Positions 25,776 through 34,375 of a stretch of 40,531 nt of DNA are shown here, in pieces. A program made the position numbers and the translations under genes. The stretch lies in contig JAAUQI010000043.1 in NCBI GenBank assembly GCA_012032345.1, positions 1 through 40,531 on the forward strand, in the 5' to 3' direction. The notes beneath the pieces were generated by a model. The model searched no databases, was not told the origin of the DNA, and saw only the letters and a list, made by a program, of their open reading frames with translations. The DNA is from Leptolyngbyaceae cyanobacterium RM1_1_2 (GTDB lineage Bacteria; Cyanobacteriota; Cyanobacteriia; Phormidesmidales; Phormidesmidaceae). How positions within the stretch are numbered: the stretch's first letter is position 1; every line of letters begins with the position of its first letter.

Positions 25776-26404
25776 TTATTCCAGCAGATCGTCACTGATC
25801 TGCTGGTGCTGACGGGCGATTTTGGCATAGAGATCACACTCTCCCATCCAGACCACCGCCAGCAGACGAATTCCCCGCTCGCTGAGCAGAGCTTCTTCGC
25901 CCTGCAGCAGCTCAAAATCTTGTAAGCTGCCGCCTGCTGCCAAAATCAGATCTGCCATCCACTCGCTGCAGGGTACCAGAGCTTTTTGTTCTCGCAGTAA
26001 GCACTCAACTCTAGCCTGCGCCGACAAGTCTAGCTGCTGCTTGAGCAAGTCGTAGAGCGGTATGCCAGTGCGCTGCTCTACACCATAGACAATCTGCTGG
26101 AGATACCAGGCAGATTGAGCTTCAGGCAAAACCTGAGGCGATCGCAAACATAGCGGACAATGCGTTCAGCAAAGTCAACGCCGAGATGCTGATGCAGCAA
26201 GGCGATCGCCTGGGTAGCTGAACCTTGCTCAAAGTCTGCAAAAGTTTGAGTCCAGTCATGGGCCGGGTAGTGGCGCTGCAGCAGTTCACAGCAGCGATCG
26301 CTGAGCCAGTAAGCCTGCTTTTGCGGGTCAAAAGCAAAGTCTCTTCCCGGCACCGCCCCAGCCTCTACCATTAACTGAAAAAGCTCAAACTCAGTTTTAT
26401 GCAT
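25776..26404 (-). pseudogene. unknown cyanobacterial protein, split by a one-base frameshift
   Basis: Two overlapping minus-strand frames together make one protein of about 210 residues. The N-terminal frame starts MHKTEFELFQLMVEAGAV and passes WLSDRCCELLQRHY and GVDFAERIVRYV. The C-terminal frame continues RSPQVLPEAQSAWYLQQIV, EQRTGIPLYDLL and SLQDFELLQGEEALLSERG. Adding a T to the TTT run at 26146-26148, next to HIP1, joins RYV-L-RSPQ. I do not recognise the family and see no membrane segments or catalytic motif. The seamless join and single-base defect match the other three frameshifted genes here. Confidence 0.65.
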
Positions 26405-26709
26405 CATCAGTAACACCAGATTGATCGAAGCTAAGCAAAACCCGACAGGCGCACAATAAAGGCAATTTAGTACGCTCGTGCAGAGCAGAATGTTCTAGAA
26501 GATACACCCAAGCACGTTACGTCATACTTTAGTGAGTGTTAACAATACTTAACATCTTCCGCCAGTTAGAGAAAATCAGCAACATTGATCTCCCGGTGCT
26601 GTCTGCCTTGCGAGCGCTCCCCAAAAACAGAATGACATTTGGGTAGGCGGTGCCAATCCAGCCTGAGCTCTGCACGCTAGGCTAGTAGAGAGACTTTCTG
26701 ATTGATCTC

Positions 26710-27452
26710 ATGAAAATTCGGCTGAAGGTATGGCGTCAGGCTGGGCAAGACTGCGCTGGCGACTTTGCAGACTACACAGTGTCTGAGGCTGACCCTGATA
26801 TGTCTTTTTGGAGCTGCTAGACGTCCTCAACGAGCAGCTTATTCACCAGGGCCAAGACCCGATTGAGTTTGACCACGACTGTCGAGAAGGTATCTGTGGC
26901 TCCTGCGGCATGATGATTAACGGTCAGGCCCATGGGCCACAGTCTCAGACGGCGGCCTGTCAGCTCCACCTGCGGCATTTTCGCTCCGGTGACTTGCTAG
27001 TGGTCGAACCCTGGAGAGCGGCGGCGTTTCCGGTGATTAAAGATCTCGTTGTCGATCGCTCAGCCTTCGATCGCATTATCGCTGCGGGCGGCTATGTGGC
27101 TGTCAACACCGGAGCTGCGCCAGAAGCCAATACGCTGCCAGTGGCTAAAAACACTGCTGACTTGGCCTTTGACTATGCGGCCTGTATTGGCTGTGGGGCC
27201 TGTGTTGCTGCCTGCCCCAATGCTTCGGCGTCGCTGTTTACAGCCGCCAAAGTTGCCCATTTGTCTTTACTGCCCCAGGGACAGCCAGAGCGCCAGTCGC
27301 GGGTGCTGAAGATGACGCAGCAGATGGCTGAAGAAGGCTTTGGTGACTGCTCTAATCATGGCGAATGCGAGGCGGTTTGCCCCAAAGGGATTTCAATCAG
27401 CGCGATCGCCCGAATGCGGCGACAGTATGTGCAGGCAGCGTTGGGACGATAA
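26710..27452 (+). pseudogene. sdhB: succinate dehydrogenase/fumarate reductase iron-sulfur subunit, frameshifted
   Basis: SdhB passes electrons from the flavoprotein to quinone via Fe-S clusters. The start at 26710 gives MKIRLKVWRQAGQD and [13 protein letters not shown], then the frame breaks. The next frame gives [12 protein letters not shown] and [15 protein letters not shown] (2Fe-2S), then [12 protein letters not shown] and [15 protein letters not shown] (cluster ligands). Adding one T to the TTTTT run at 26805-26809 produces [13 protein letters not shown] and a normal protein of about 247 residues. All cluster cysteines are intact, which argues against true decay. No sdhA lies beside it, which is common in cyanobacteria. 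The stop is eight bases from the convergent hisS end. Confidence 0.9.
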
Positions 27453-27459
27453 AACTGGC

Positions 27460-28779
27460 TTAGAGGCTCTGACGCTGCTGCTGTATGTGTTGTCTAAGCT
27501 GGGGGATGGCGCTGGGCAAATCCGCCTGAGACAGCTCTTGCTGCTCCTCAGTCCTGAGCCACTTGAGCTGTAGCGTCCCGTGCTCGGCTTCGCTATCGCC
27601 TAAAATAAGACAGCCCACTGCTCCACTGCGATCGGCTCGCTTAAACTGCTTGCCAAAGGCTGAGCTACTCAGATCAATTTCAACTGAAAACCCAGCCTGC
27701 CTCAGCCTTTGGGCGATCGCAAGGGTTTGACCTTCGGCCTGTTCTCCCCGCGACACTAAATAAAAGTCGAGTTCGGGCGGCTGAGATTCCTGTAGCTGTT
27801 GCAGCAGCAGCGTCAGACGCTCTAGGCCCATTGCCCAGCCCACCGCCGCAGTATCCGGGCCGCCTAGCTCTGTAATCAGGCCATCGTAGCGACCGCCGCC
27901 GCACACGGTCGCCTGTGCCCCGAGGTCAGCAGATTGAATTTCAAAGGCCGTATGGGTATAGTAGTCAAGTCCGCGTACCAGGCAGGGGTTGAGCTGGTAA
28001 ACAATGTTTAAGTCAGTGAGGAGCTGCTGTACGGTGTCAAAATGCTGCCTGGAGTCGTCGCAGAGATAGGCCAGAATGCTGGGCGCACTCTGGACAATTT
28101 CCTGGGTTTTGGCGTCTTTGCTGTCAAGAATGCGCAGCGGGTTACGGCTGAGGCGATCGCGCGAATCAGCGTCTAGCTCATCTTTGTATGGCGTTAAATA
28201 CTCGACTAGCGCCTCTCGGTAAGCCTGACGATCGCTTTGATTGCCCACCGAGTTGAGGTAAAAGCTCAGGTTTTTTAGCCCCACCGCCTGCAAAATATCG
28301 GTAGCGATCGCAATTACTTCCGCGTCTGCTCTAGGATCGCGGCTGCCAATCACCTCGACGCCAAGCTGGGAAAACTGTCGCTGCCGCCCCTTCTGGGGAC
28401 GCTCATAGCGAAACATCGGCCCGCTGTACCAAAGCCGCTGCGCCCCGCCTTGGGCATAGAGGCTGTGCTGAATATAGGCCCGCGCTACCCCAGCGGTGTT
28501 CTCCGGGCGCAGGGTCAAAGCGCGATCGCCGCGATCTTTAAAAGTATACATTTCTTTGCCAACGACATCGGTAGCTTCCCCAATGCCGCGCTCAAACAGG
28601 GCCGTCTGCTCAAAAATCGGCGTGCGAATTTCGCGGTAGGCAGCCCGGTGCAAAATCTCTCGTGCGATCGCCTCTACCCGCTGCCAGATGCCTACGTCAG
28701 CTACTTTAATCTCCTGCCCCACAAACTGCGTAATCGGCAGAATATCCTCAGTTCCCGTCAGCTTCTGTAGCGTCCCCAT
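27460..28779 (-). CDS. hisS: histidyl-tRNA synthetase HisS
   Basis: A class II synthetase charging tRNA-His. From the ATG at 28779 it is 439 residues, the usual bacterial size. The N-terminus is MGTLQKLTGTEDILP, motif 1 region AAYREIRTPIFE, motif 2 FRYERPQKGRQRQFSQLGVE, the histidine-specific segments LVRGLDYYTHTAFE and CGGGRYDGLI, and motif 3 GWAMGLERL. The C-terminal anticodon-binding domain starts near FYLVSRGEQAEG. The frame is open to 28860, but that extension has no family similarity and would overlap the upstream gene. AAGG precedes the chosen start. Confidence 0.95.
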   Translation of the reverse strand: MGTLQKLTGTEDILPITQFVGQEIKVADVGIWQRVEAIAREILHRAAYREIRTPIFEQTALFERGIGEATDVVGKEMYTFKDRGDRALTLRPENTAGVARAYIQHSLYAQGGAQRLWYSGPMFRYERPQKGRQRQFSQLGVEVIGSRDPRADAEVIAIATDILQAVGLKNLSFYLNSVGNQSDRQAYREALVEYLTPYKDELDADSRDRLSRNPLRILDSKDAKTQEIVQSAPSILAYLCDDSRQHFDTVQQLLTDLNIVYQLNPCLVRGLDYYTHTAFEIQSADLGAQATVCGGGRYDGLITELGGPDTAAVGWAMGLERLTLLLQQLQESQPPELDFYLVSRGEQAEGQTLAIAQRLRQAGFSVEIDLSSSAFGKQFKRADRSGAVGCLILGDSEAEHGTLQLKWLRTEEQQELSQADLPSAIPQLRQHIQQQRQSL

Positions 28780-28834
28780 TAACCTTTGCAAAAAACTAGA
28801 TTTAACTGGCCCATCGTATTGTAGTAGAAAGCGG

Positions 28835-29155
28835 CTAGCGACCAATGGTTTCCCAAGCACCGTAGCGATCGCCGTAGTAGCCCAAAATTTCTTCTACCTG
28901 CGCTTGAAACGTCTCGGCGGACTCAGCCGGGTAGCGAATCCACAGGCCGCCTACCTGGCTTTGTAAATAATCAAATTTCTGTGAAGTTTGAGGCAGTAAC
29001 CCGGTTTCAACCCGGTCAAGCTGTCGCAAATGGGCAGCGACTTCTCGATATACGGCTAGAGGCAATTGCGGACAGCGTAGCTGAAACTGAAGCTGCTTCG
29101 GAGACTCCCCCTGATCACCTGAACTGTCTGACAAAATTGAGCTAGTTTGACTCAT
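28835..29155 (-). CDS. small conserved cyanobacterial protein of unknown function
   Basis: A 106-residue soluble protein. After a polar, low-complexity start (SQTSSILSDSSGDQGESPK) it has a compact domain: LQFQLRCPQLPLAVYREVAAHLRQLDRVE, then FDYLQSQVGGLWIRYP, then FQAQVEEILGYYGDRYGAWE. It ends 55 bases before the hisS start in the same direction, so it is probably cotranscribed with hisS. I believe orthologues are widespread in cyanobacteria but cannot name a function. No metal, nucleotide or membrane motif is visible. Confidence 0.7.
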   Translation of the reverse strand: MSQTSSILSDSSGDQGESPKQLQFQLRCPQLPLAVYREVAAHLRQLDRVETGLLPQTSQKFDYLQSQVGGLWIRYPAESAETFQAQVEEILGYYGDRYGAWETIGR

Positions 29156-29190
29156 CTATCTGGCCCGTTGGCAAAAGTCACAAGAAGTCA

Positions 29191-29478
29191 TTATGAGGCT
29201 ATCCCGTTTCGAGAAATTTTGGGCAAAGGACAGCAGTTAACATCTTCGAGACAGACCTTACCCCACTGTAGCGCCCACTTCACCAGTGCCACCCGGTTTC
29301 CGGTGGCGGTTTTGGTCAGAATATTGCTGACATGGTTATCTACGGTACGCTTGCTAATTTCTAGCTGCTCAGAAATTTCCTGGTTAGTTAGCCCCGAAGC
29401 GACCAGTTCAACAATTTGCAGCTCTCGCTCTGAAAGCGTGCCCGTGGCATTGAGCTGGGGAGACTCATTGCTTTTCAT
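29191..29478 (-). CDS. pedR: PedR-like small LuxR-type regulator
   Basis: A 95-residue stand-alone LuxR/GerE HTH: LSERELQIVELVASGLTNQEISEQLEISKRTVDNHVSNILTKT. It has no sensor or receiver domain. Size, HTH and a C-terminal WALQWGKVCLEDVNCC with Cys76, Cys82 and Cys83 match PedR (Ssl0564) of Synechocystis. PedR senses photosynthetic electron transport through a redox-active Cys and thioredoxin and controls chlorophyll- and stress-related genes (recalled knowledge). The orthology is inferred from these features. It points away from thrS; the 255-base gap holds both promoters. Confidence 0.75.
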   Translation of the reverse strand: MKSNESPQLNATGTLSERELQIVELVASGLTNQEISEQLEISKRTVDNHVSNILTKTATGNRVALVKWALQWGKVCLEDVNCCPLPKISRNGIAS

Positions 29479-29733
29479 GACTTTTCCCGCGCCTCGGTGA
29501 CTGTGTATATCTGCCTAGCTATATATGCTTAATATGCTTAGCTTACCGCTTAATACTAGAAGCTGGTACCACAGTGAGCTGCATGTAGAGCATTGAGTTT
29601 GCGACTCTTAACGCGCTTTTTGTTGTACCTACTAAAGTTTGTTCCATAGTTTAGGAGCACCGTCGTTAAGATAAGAGAAGCGCAACCTCCGCTTACTGAT
29701 TTAAAGTCTTTCTTGCTAGATCTCCTGATACCA

Positions 29734-31548
29734 ATGTCTCCAGCAGAAGCTAACGCCGCTCTCGTCCCGCCAGAAAAAATTTATCTGCCTCGCACCGATG
29801 AGTCAGAGCCGCTCAAGCGCATTCGCCACACCTTCTCTCATGTGATGGCAATGGCCGTGCAGCGGCTGTTTCCCAAAGCGCAGGTGACGATTGGCCCCTG
29901 GATTGACTATGGCTTTTACTACGACTTTGATCATCCTGAGCCTTTCACTGAAAAAGATCTCAAGGCAATCAAAAAAGAGATGATCAAAATCATCAACAAG
30001 GGCCTTGCGATCGAGCGCGAAGAAGTCAGCCGGGAAGTAGCCAGACAGCGAATCGAGCAGCAGGCGGAGCCATACAAGCTGGAGATTTTAGAGGGCTTAG
30101 AAGAGCCGATTACGTTGTATCACCTGGGGCAAGACTGGTGGGATCTCTGTGCTGGGCCACACGTAGCCACTACCAAAGACCTCAACCCCAAAGCTTTTGA
30201 TTTAGAAAGCGTAGCCGGAGCTTACTGGCGCGGGGATGAAAAGCGGGCACAGCTACAGCGAATATATGGCACCGCCTGGGAAACGCCCGAGCAGCTAGCG
30301 GAGTATCAGCGACGGCGTGAAGAAGCTAAAAGGCGCGACCATCGCAAGTTGGGTAAGGAACTGGGCCTGTTTGTCTTCTCGGATGAGGTCGGGCCAGGGC
30401 TACCCCTGTGGACGCCGAGAGGCACCATCCTGCGCTCAACCTTAGAAGATTTTCTCAAGCAGGAGCAGGTCAAGCGCGGCTATCAGCCTGTAGTCACGCC
30501 CCACATTGGCCGGGTAGAACTGTTTAAAATATCCGGGCACTGGCAAAAGTATAAAGAAGATCTGTTCCCGATGATGGGGGAGTCCGAAGAGGAAGGGTTT
30601 GTGCTCAAAGCCATGAACTGCCCCTTTCATATTCAGATTTATAAGTCTACGCTGCGCTCTTACCGAGAACTGCCACTGCGTCTGGCTGAGTTTGGTACGG
30701 TCTACCGCTACGAGCAGTCAGGCGAACTGGGCGGCCTGACCCGAGTGCGGGGCTTTACCCAGGATGATGCTCACCTGTTTGTGACGCCGGGGCAGCTAGA
30801 CGATGAGTTTCTCAAGGTCGTGGATCTAATTCAGTCAATTCTCAAAGCGCTGCGGCTGGACACTTCGTTCCGGGCCAGACTCAGCTTTAGAGACCCTAGC
30901 TCCGACAAATATATTGGCTCAGATGATGCCTGGAACAAGGCCGAAAACGCTATTCGCCGCGCTGTTGAAACCCTGGGCATGAGTCATTTTGAAGGCATTG
31001 GCGAGGCAGCTTTTTATGGGCCGAAGCTGGACTTTATTGTGACTGATGCTCTTGATCGCCAGTGGCAGTTAGGTACGGTGCAGGTGGACTACAACCTGCC
31101 GGAGCGCTTTAAGCTAGAGTATGTAGCCGACGACGGCAGCCGTCAGCGTCCGGTGATGATCCACCGCGCTCCGTTTGGTTCGCTGGAGCGGCTGATCGGC
31201 ATTTTGATTGAAGAGTATGCCGGAGACTTTCCGCTGTGGCTGGCTCCGGTACAGATTCGGCTGCTGCCGGTGACCGAGGAGCAGATGGGCTATGTGCAGC
31301 AGGTGGCTGAGCAGCTACGGCAACAGCAGATCCGGGCCGAGGTCGATACGAGCGGCGATCGCTTAGGCAAGCTGATCCGCAATGCCGAGAAAGCTAAAAT
31401 TCCGGTGATGGCGGTTGTCGGTGCTAAAGAAGTAGAGAGCAATAGTCTCAGCATTCGCACCCGAGCCTCAGGAGAACTAGGGGCGATCGCGGTGCCGGAA
31501 GTCTTAGAAAAAATGCAGCAGGCGATCGCAAACCACGATGACTTTTAG
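29734..31548 (+). CDS. thrS: threonyl-tRNA synthetase ThrS (TGS-less, cyanobacterial form)
   Basis: A class II synthetase of about 604 residues charging tRNA-Thr. It starts with LPRTDESEPLKRIRHTFSHVMAMAVQRLFP, the editing domain, so the N-terminal TGS domain seen in E. coli is absent, as in other cyanobacterial enzymes. The editing motif is WDLCAGPHV. Catalytic motifs include VLKAMNCPFHIQIY with the zinc-ligand Cys, YRYEQSGELGGLTRVRGFTQDDAH, and motif 3 HRAPFGSLERLIGIL. The C-terminal anticodon domain begins near LAPVQIRLLP. An in-frame TTG at 29713 adds seven residues; I prefer the ATG at 29734. A hairpin-rich segment follows the stop. Confidence 0.95.
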   Translation: MSPAEANAALVPPEKIYLPRTDESEPLKRIRHTFSHVMAMAVQRLFPKAQVTIGPWIDYGFYYDFDHPEPFTEKDLKAIKKEMIKIINKGLAIEREEVSREVARQRIEQQAEPYKLEILEGLEEPITLYHLGQDWWDLCAGPHVATTKDLNPKAFDLESVAGAYWRGDEKRAQLQRIYGTAWETPEQLAEYQRRREEAKRRDHRKLGKELGLFVFSDEVGPGLPLWTPRGTILRSTLEDFLKQEQVKRGYQPVVTPHIGRVELFKISGHWQKYKEDLFPMMGESEEEGFVLKAMNCPFHIQIYKSTLRSYRELPLRLAEFGTVYRYEQSGELGGLTRVRGFTQDDAHLFVTPGQLDDEFLKVVDLIQSILKALRLDTSFRARLSFRDPSSDKYIGSDDAWNKAENAIRRAVETLGMSHFEGIGEAAFYGPKLDFIVTDALDRQWQLGTVQVDYNLPERFKLEYVADDGSRQRPVMIHRAPFGSLERLIGILIEEYAGDFPLWLAPVQIRLLPVTEEQMGYVQQVAEQLRQQQIRAEVDTSGDRLGKLIRNAEKAKIPVMAVVGAKEVESNSLSIRTRASGELGAIAVPEVLEKMQQAIANHDDF

Positions 31549-31940
31549 CTGCTCCCGCTTCGGGCTGCGCGACGGGGCCGCAGGTGGGGTACTCAGCCTC
31601 CAGCTGAGTACCAGGTAGCGGGAACTGTCCTATCTTCGCTAGATACAATGGACAGAACTTGTCTATTCTCTCGCCATGCTGATAGTTGCCAAGCTGGTCG
31701 CAGTGGCGTTTGTCGGTATCCTCGATCAGGTCAAAACAGTGATTAGATATTCTGGCTTTGCGGTAGCAGGCGTATTGCTACGGCGGGATGGCTGGTCATG
31801 ATAAGGCTAGTGAAGGCTGAGGCAAACCATAAGATTTCAATAGCTTTACCGCACCTAAAACACCCCTAGCACGACTCATGTTTGTGCTAATTTAGAGAAT
31901 ATAAATTCTGCAAGAGTTGTTCATTTATGAAGGGTAGATA
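31549..31940. other. 391-base intergenic stretch with nested hairpin
   Basis: Just past thrS, GGTACTCAGC (31588-31597) and GCTGAGTACC (31603-31612) form a perfect 10-bp stem. An outer TCCCGCT (31553-31559) pairs with AGCGGGA (31617-31623). There is no U tract, so it may be a weak terminator or a small mobile-repeat relic. The remainder to 31940 holds a 41-codon open frame (31676-31801) without recognisable domains and the promoter region of the next gene. Confidence 0.5.
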
Positions 31941-32240
31941 ATGTCAGGCTACTTGCTATACGTTGCGATTAGTATAGGATGCACTATTGTTGGCAGCTCA
32001 GTTGTGGGGATTTTGCTTCGGAAAAGAGTCAAGCACTGGGAGCAACGTCTATCAACCGAGGATTTTCTACCGATTCTTTTCTCAACCGCACTGGGTGCGC
32101 TAATTGGGCAAATAATTGATGACTTTGTACTCCAAGGCATGTTTGGGATAACAAACGAAGCAGTTTCTGACGGGATTTCTCATGCAATCACAGCAGTGGT
32201 GGGAATCGGGTGCTTTTTGTGGTACAAAACTCGAAAATAA
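31941..32240 (+). CDS. small membrane protein of unknown function
   Basis: A 99-residue protein with three hydrophobic segments at about 4-26 (YLLYVAISIGCTIVGSSVVG), 42-65 (FLPILFSTALGALIGQIIDD) and 80-95 (AITAVVGIGCFLW). A basic cytoplasmic-type stretch (RKRVKHWEQR) separates the first two. GAAGGG precedes the ATG. It is the first gene of the accessory island and points toward the TcmP gene, so it shares a terminator region but not an operon. No family recognised. Confidence 0.6.
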   Translation: MSGYLLYVAISIGCTIVGSSVVGILLRKRVKHWEQRLSTEDFLPILFSTALGALIGQIIDDFVLQGMFGITNEAVSDGISHAITAVVGIGCFLWYKTRK

Positions 32241-32340
32241 CTTACATCTGAATTGTTGGCTTGTTGCATATCTCCTCAAAAGATATGACCTTAATGTCAA
32301 AAGTAGGAAAGCGATCGCATTGGAGTTGATCTTGCTGATA

Positions 32341-33231
32341 CTAAACAGTTAATTTTTCGTAACGATTGAAAATATCGTTTGTAATCTTAACAGCAGTTTT
32401 GTTATGGCTTGCCAAGCATAAAGCGTACAAAGCTGAATTTGTAGAATTCCGCATGAGAACGGGTTTGCTAACATGCGAAAAAAGTTTTTTAAGCTGTTCT
32501 AAGTATAAAACAGCTAGCCATTTAGGCTGAATAGTCTCACGTCTTAGCTGAGGTTCTTGAATACTGAAAAAATTAAGCTGATTTTCCGTAGGTAGACGAT
32601 AAATTTGATTGATCCAATCTGTGCTACCCATCACCTTACTTAACTGCTCTATCACTTGTGTCCCTGGACTTTGATTTTTAGGAAGAAGGCGGGTAACACC
32701 CATCACTGAGAAGTTAACAAAGATATCGCAGGTTCTTGCCTCTGCTAGTCTCCTTACTGTTTCCCAATTTACTTGCAGTCCATAGGGATCTAGAAAAACG
32801 AAGGCTCTTTGTTTTGAGGAAGAAGGAATTCGCGTGATAATCTCGTTGCACAAGACATTGTTACAGTTTCCCTGCCATGTCTCAATCACACGATCAGGAA
32901 ACTCTTCGCGTAGCTGATTTACTCGTTCTACACGTCGAGGAGAAAGATCTACGAACCAATACCCATCAAATTTAGGTTCCGTTTGTAAAGCCCGTAAAGG
33001 AGAACCTTCAATGTATCGAGACTCATCTTCTTTGGATTTGGATTTAACTGAACCAGCAAAAGCGTCAATGTAATAATATGCCCTTAACCAGGGCTTTCCT
33101 GTTGGATTATTTGAAGTCTTTTGATTGTTCATTATATTGGAGTAAGCCTTCAGATACTGTGCCAGTAAATCTAGCTTTTCTTCCGACCAGCGCCCAACAA
33201 TGTCCTCACCTTCGCTACCAAATCGACTCAT
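32341..33231 (-). CDS. tcmP: three-Cys-motif partner protein TcmP-like (methyltransferase-like)
   Basis: A 296-residue protein matching the TcmP family, defined by constant pairing with a DUF5131 three-Cys-motif gene. It has SEEKLDLLAQYLKAYSN, the Rossmann-type YYIDAFAGSV, EGSPLRAL, YWFVDLSPRRVERV, GNCNNVL and AFVFLDPYGLQVNWETVRRL. DAFAG and the LDPYG segment resemble S-adenosylmethionine-binding and catalytic motifs of Rossmann methyltransferases (inference); no activity is established. The ATG at 33231 lies 13 bases past the DUF5131 stop codon, so the two form one operon. A TTG at 33252 overlapping that stop is an alternative. AT-rich and without HIP1 sites, unlike most of the window. Confidence 0.85.
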   Translation of the reverse strand: MSRFGSEGEDIVGRWSEEKLDLLAQYLKAYSNIMNNQKTSNNPTGKPWLRAYYYIDAFAGSVKSKSKEDESRYIEGSPLRALQTEPKFDGYWFVDLSPRRVERVNQLREEFPDRVIETWQGNCNNVLCNEIITRIPSSSKQRAFVFLDPYGLQVNWETVRRLAEARTCDIFVNFSVMGVTRLLPKNQSPGTQVIEQLSKVMGSTDWINQIYRLPTENQLNFFSIQEPQLRRETIQPKWLAVLYLEQLKKLFSHVSKPVLMRNSTNSALYALCLASHNKTAVKITNDIFNRYEKLTV

Positions 33232-33244
33232 TGTGAATTTTCCG

Positions 33245-34033
33245 TTACTCAATGGAAATTAAGTAGTTTCTCTCTAATTCGTCTAAACTGAGTCGCTTAG
33301 GGAATTTATGTTCCCATTTAATTACGTGTTCCTTCCAAGCCAGTGGCATTTCTAACCATGTTTTTCCATCTAAACTCCTGCCTTTAGCTTTTGAGTGAAT
33401 TCCTCCCCACTGCTTAAAGAAAAAGGCAACATCTGCTTCTCTTGTTTGCTGTAAGATATCACAAATCCATTCCGCTTCCACCAGTCGGTGATTAGATCCA
33501 GATTCACCGCCTACGATAACCCAATGGATATCTTGTAAGTTTAGATCTAGTCTATCTAACAGAGGTTCACACGATAAAAATCGAACTTTTGCAGGTACTT
33601 TTCTCAGAGCATCTATTCTACGAACGTACTTTTGATTTTCTACAGACACTCCCATCCAAACATTATCAGGCCATTCAAGTTTAGAGGCTAAATCTATCAG
33701 TCTTTCGTCTCGCTTAGTTAAAATCTGATAAATATGCCAAGGTGTCTCGCTCATCACCTCAAAAACACTTTTCACATAGGAAAACGGCACATCTTCATGA
33801 AAAAGATCGCTCATTGAGTTGACAAAAATTCGACTAGGTGTACGCCAGTGTTTTGGTTGAGCTAGCCTTTCTGGATGTAGCGTTAGTTTGAACCCCTCCG
33901 CAAAATTTTGAGGGAACCTTTTAGTGAGCGCTTCAGCATAGCAGTGCAGACATCCTGGACTTACCTTATTGCAACCAGTAGTCGGATTCCAGGTCTTGTC
34001 TGTCCATTCAATACCAGTTTTAGTACTTGACAT
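33245..34033 (-). CDS. DUF5131 (phage Gp37/Gp68-like) three-Cys-motif protein
   Basis: A 262-residue protein of the DUF5131/PF07505 family. Near residue 20 lies TGCNKVSPGCLHCYAE, a C-x6-C-x2-C motif that may hold a metal or Fe-S cluster in a radical-SAM-like way; it differs from the classic C-x3-C-x2-C spacing. Other landmarks are RIFVNSMSDLFHEDVP, YQILTKRDERL, WMGVSVENQKYVRRID, RFLSCEPLL, WVIVGGESG and FFFKQWGG. The family occurs in phages and mobile islands and its reaction is unknown. It is the first gene of an operon with TcmP. Start ATG at 34033 has no clear Shine-Dalgarno. Confidence 0.9.
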   Translation of the reverse strand: MSSTKTGIEWTDKTWNPTTGCNKVSPGCLHCYAEALTKRFPQNFAEGFKLTLHPERLAQPKHWRTPSRIFVNSMSDLFHEDVPFSYVKSVFEVMSETPWHIYQILTKRDERLIDLASKLEWPDNVWMGVSVENQKYVRRIDALRKVPAKVRFLSCEPLLDRLDLNLQDIHWVIVGGESGSNHRLVEAEWICDILQQTREADVAFFFKQWGGIHSKAKGRSLDGKTWLEMPLAWKEHVIKWEHKFPKRLSLDELERNYLISIE

Positions 34034-34069
34034 ATTTACAGCGCATTTTCTTACTGTTTTGATAAAGTG

Positions 34070-34075
34070 ATTATA
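34070..34075 (-). promoter_or_regulatory. -10-like element of the DUF5131-TcmP operon
   Basis: TATAAT on the minus strand, 37 bases ahead of the DUF5131 start. No good -35 hexamer lies 16-18 bases upstream, so this is a partial promoter prediction. Confidence 0.4.
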
Positions 34076-34172
34076 GTACAGAGGATCTATTAAGATGGCT
34101 ATGTTTCAATCATTTAGTGAGGTTTCAGGTAGTTTAGTTGTGTCAGCTAAACTACCAGCTGAATAGGATTGT

Positions 34173-34355
34173 ATGGAAGGTTCTGCTGAAGAAGTTCTGG
34201 AAACGGCTTTGAGGCTACTGAACCAGTACGATCGGGCCGATGCCGAGTGGGTCGAGGAAGTCAGAGCCAAAATTGACGCAGCCGTGGTCGCCTCAACCCA
34301 CACCGCACCAACTGATGGGGAAACGTTTATCAACCAGACGGCATCGCAAAAGTGA
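34173..34355 (+). pseudogene. ParD-like antitoxin remnant
   Basis: Sixty codons encode GSAEEVLETALRLLNQYDRADAEWVEEVRAKIDAAV and end DGETFINQTASQK. This resembles the second half of ParD/CopG-type antitoxins (helix SAEEVLETALRLL, then a toxin-binding tail with DGE). The N-terminal ribbon that should bind DNA is missing. Upstream in frame, KLPAE is followed by a stop at about 34164, so the beginning is broken. No toxin gene of the ParE or PIN type follows. It may be a decayed pair. Family resemblance is partial, so confidence is moderate to low. Confidence 0.4.
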
Positions 34356-34375
34356 TCCGGAGGCCCAGGAGGCAT

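Noticed and set aside
31676-31801. A 41-codon frame (MLIVAKLVAVAFVGILDQ...) considered as an IS4-type transposase tail
   Set aside because: The resemblance is too vague and no terminal repeat or other transposase motif is nearby.
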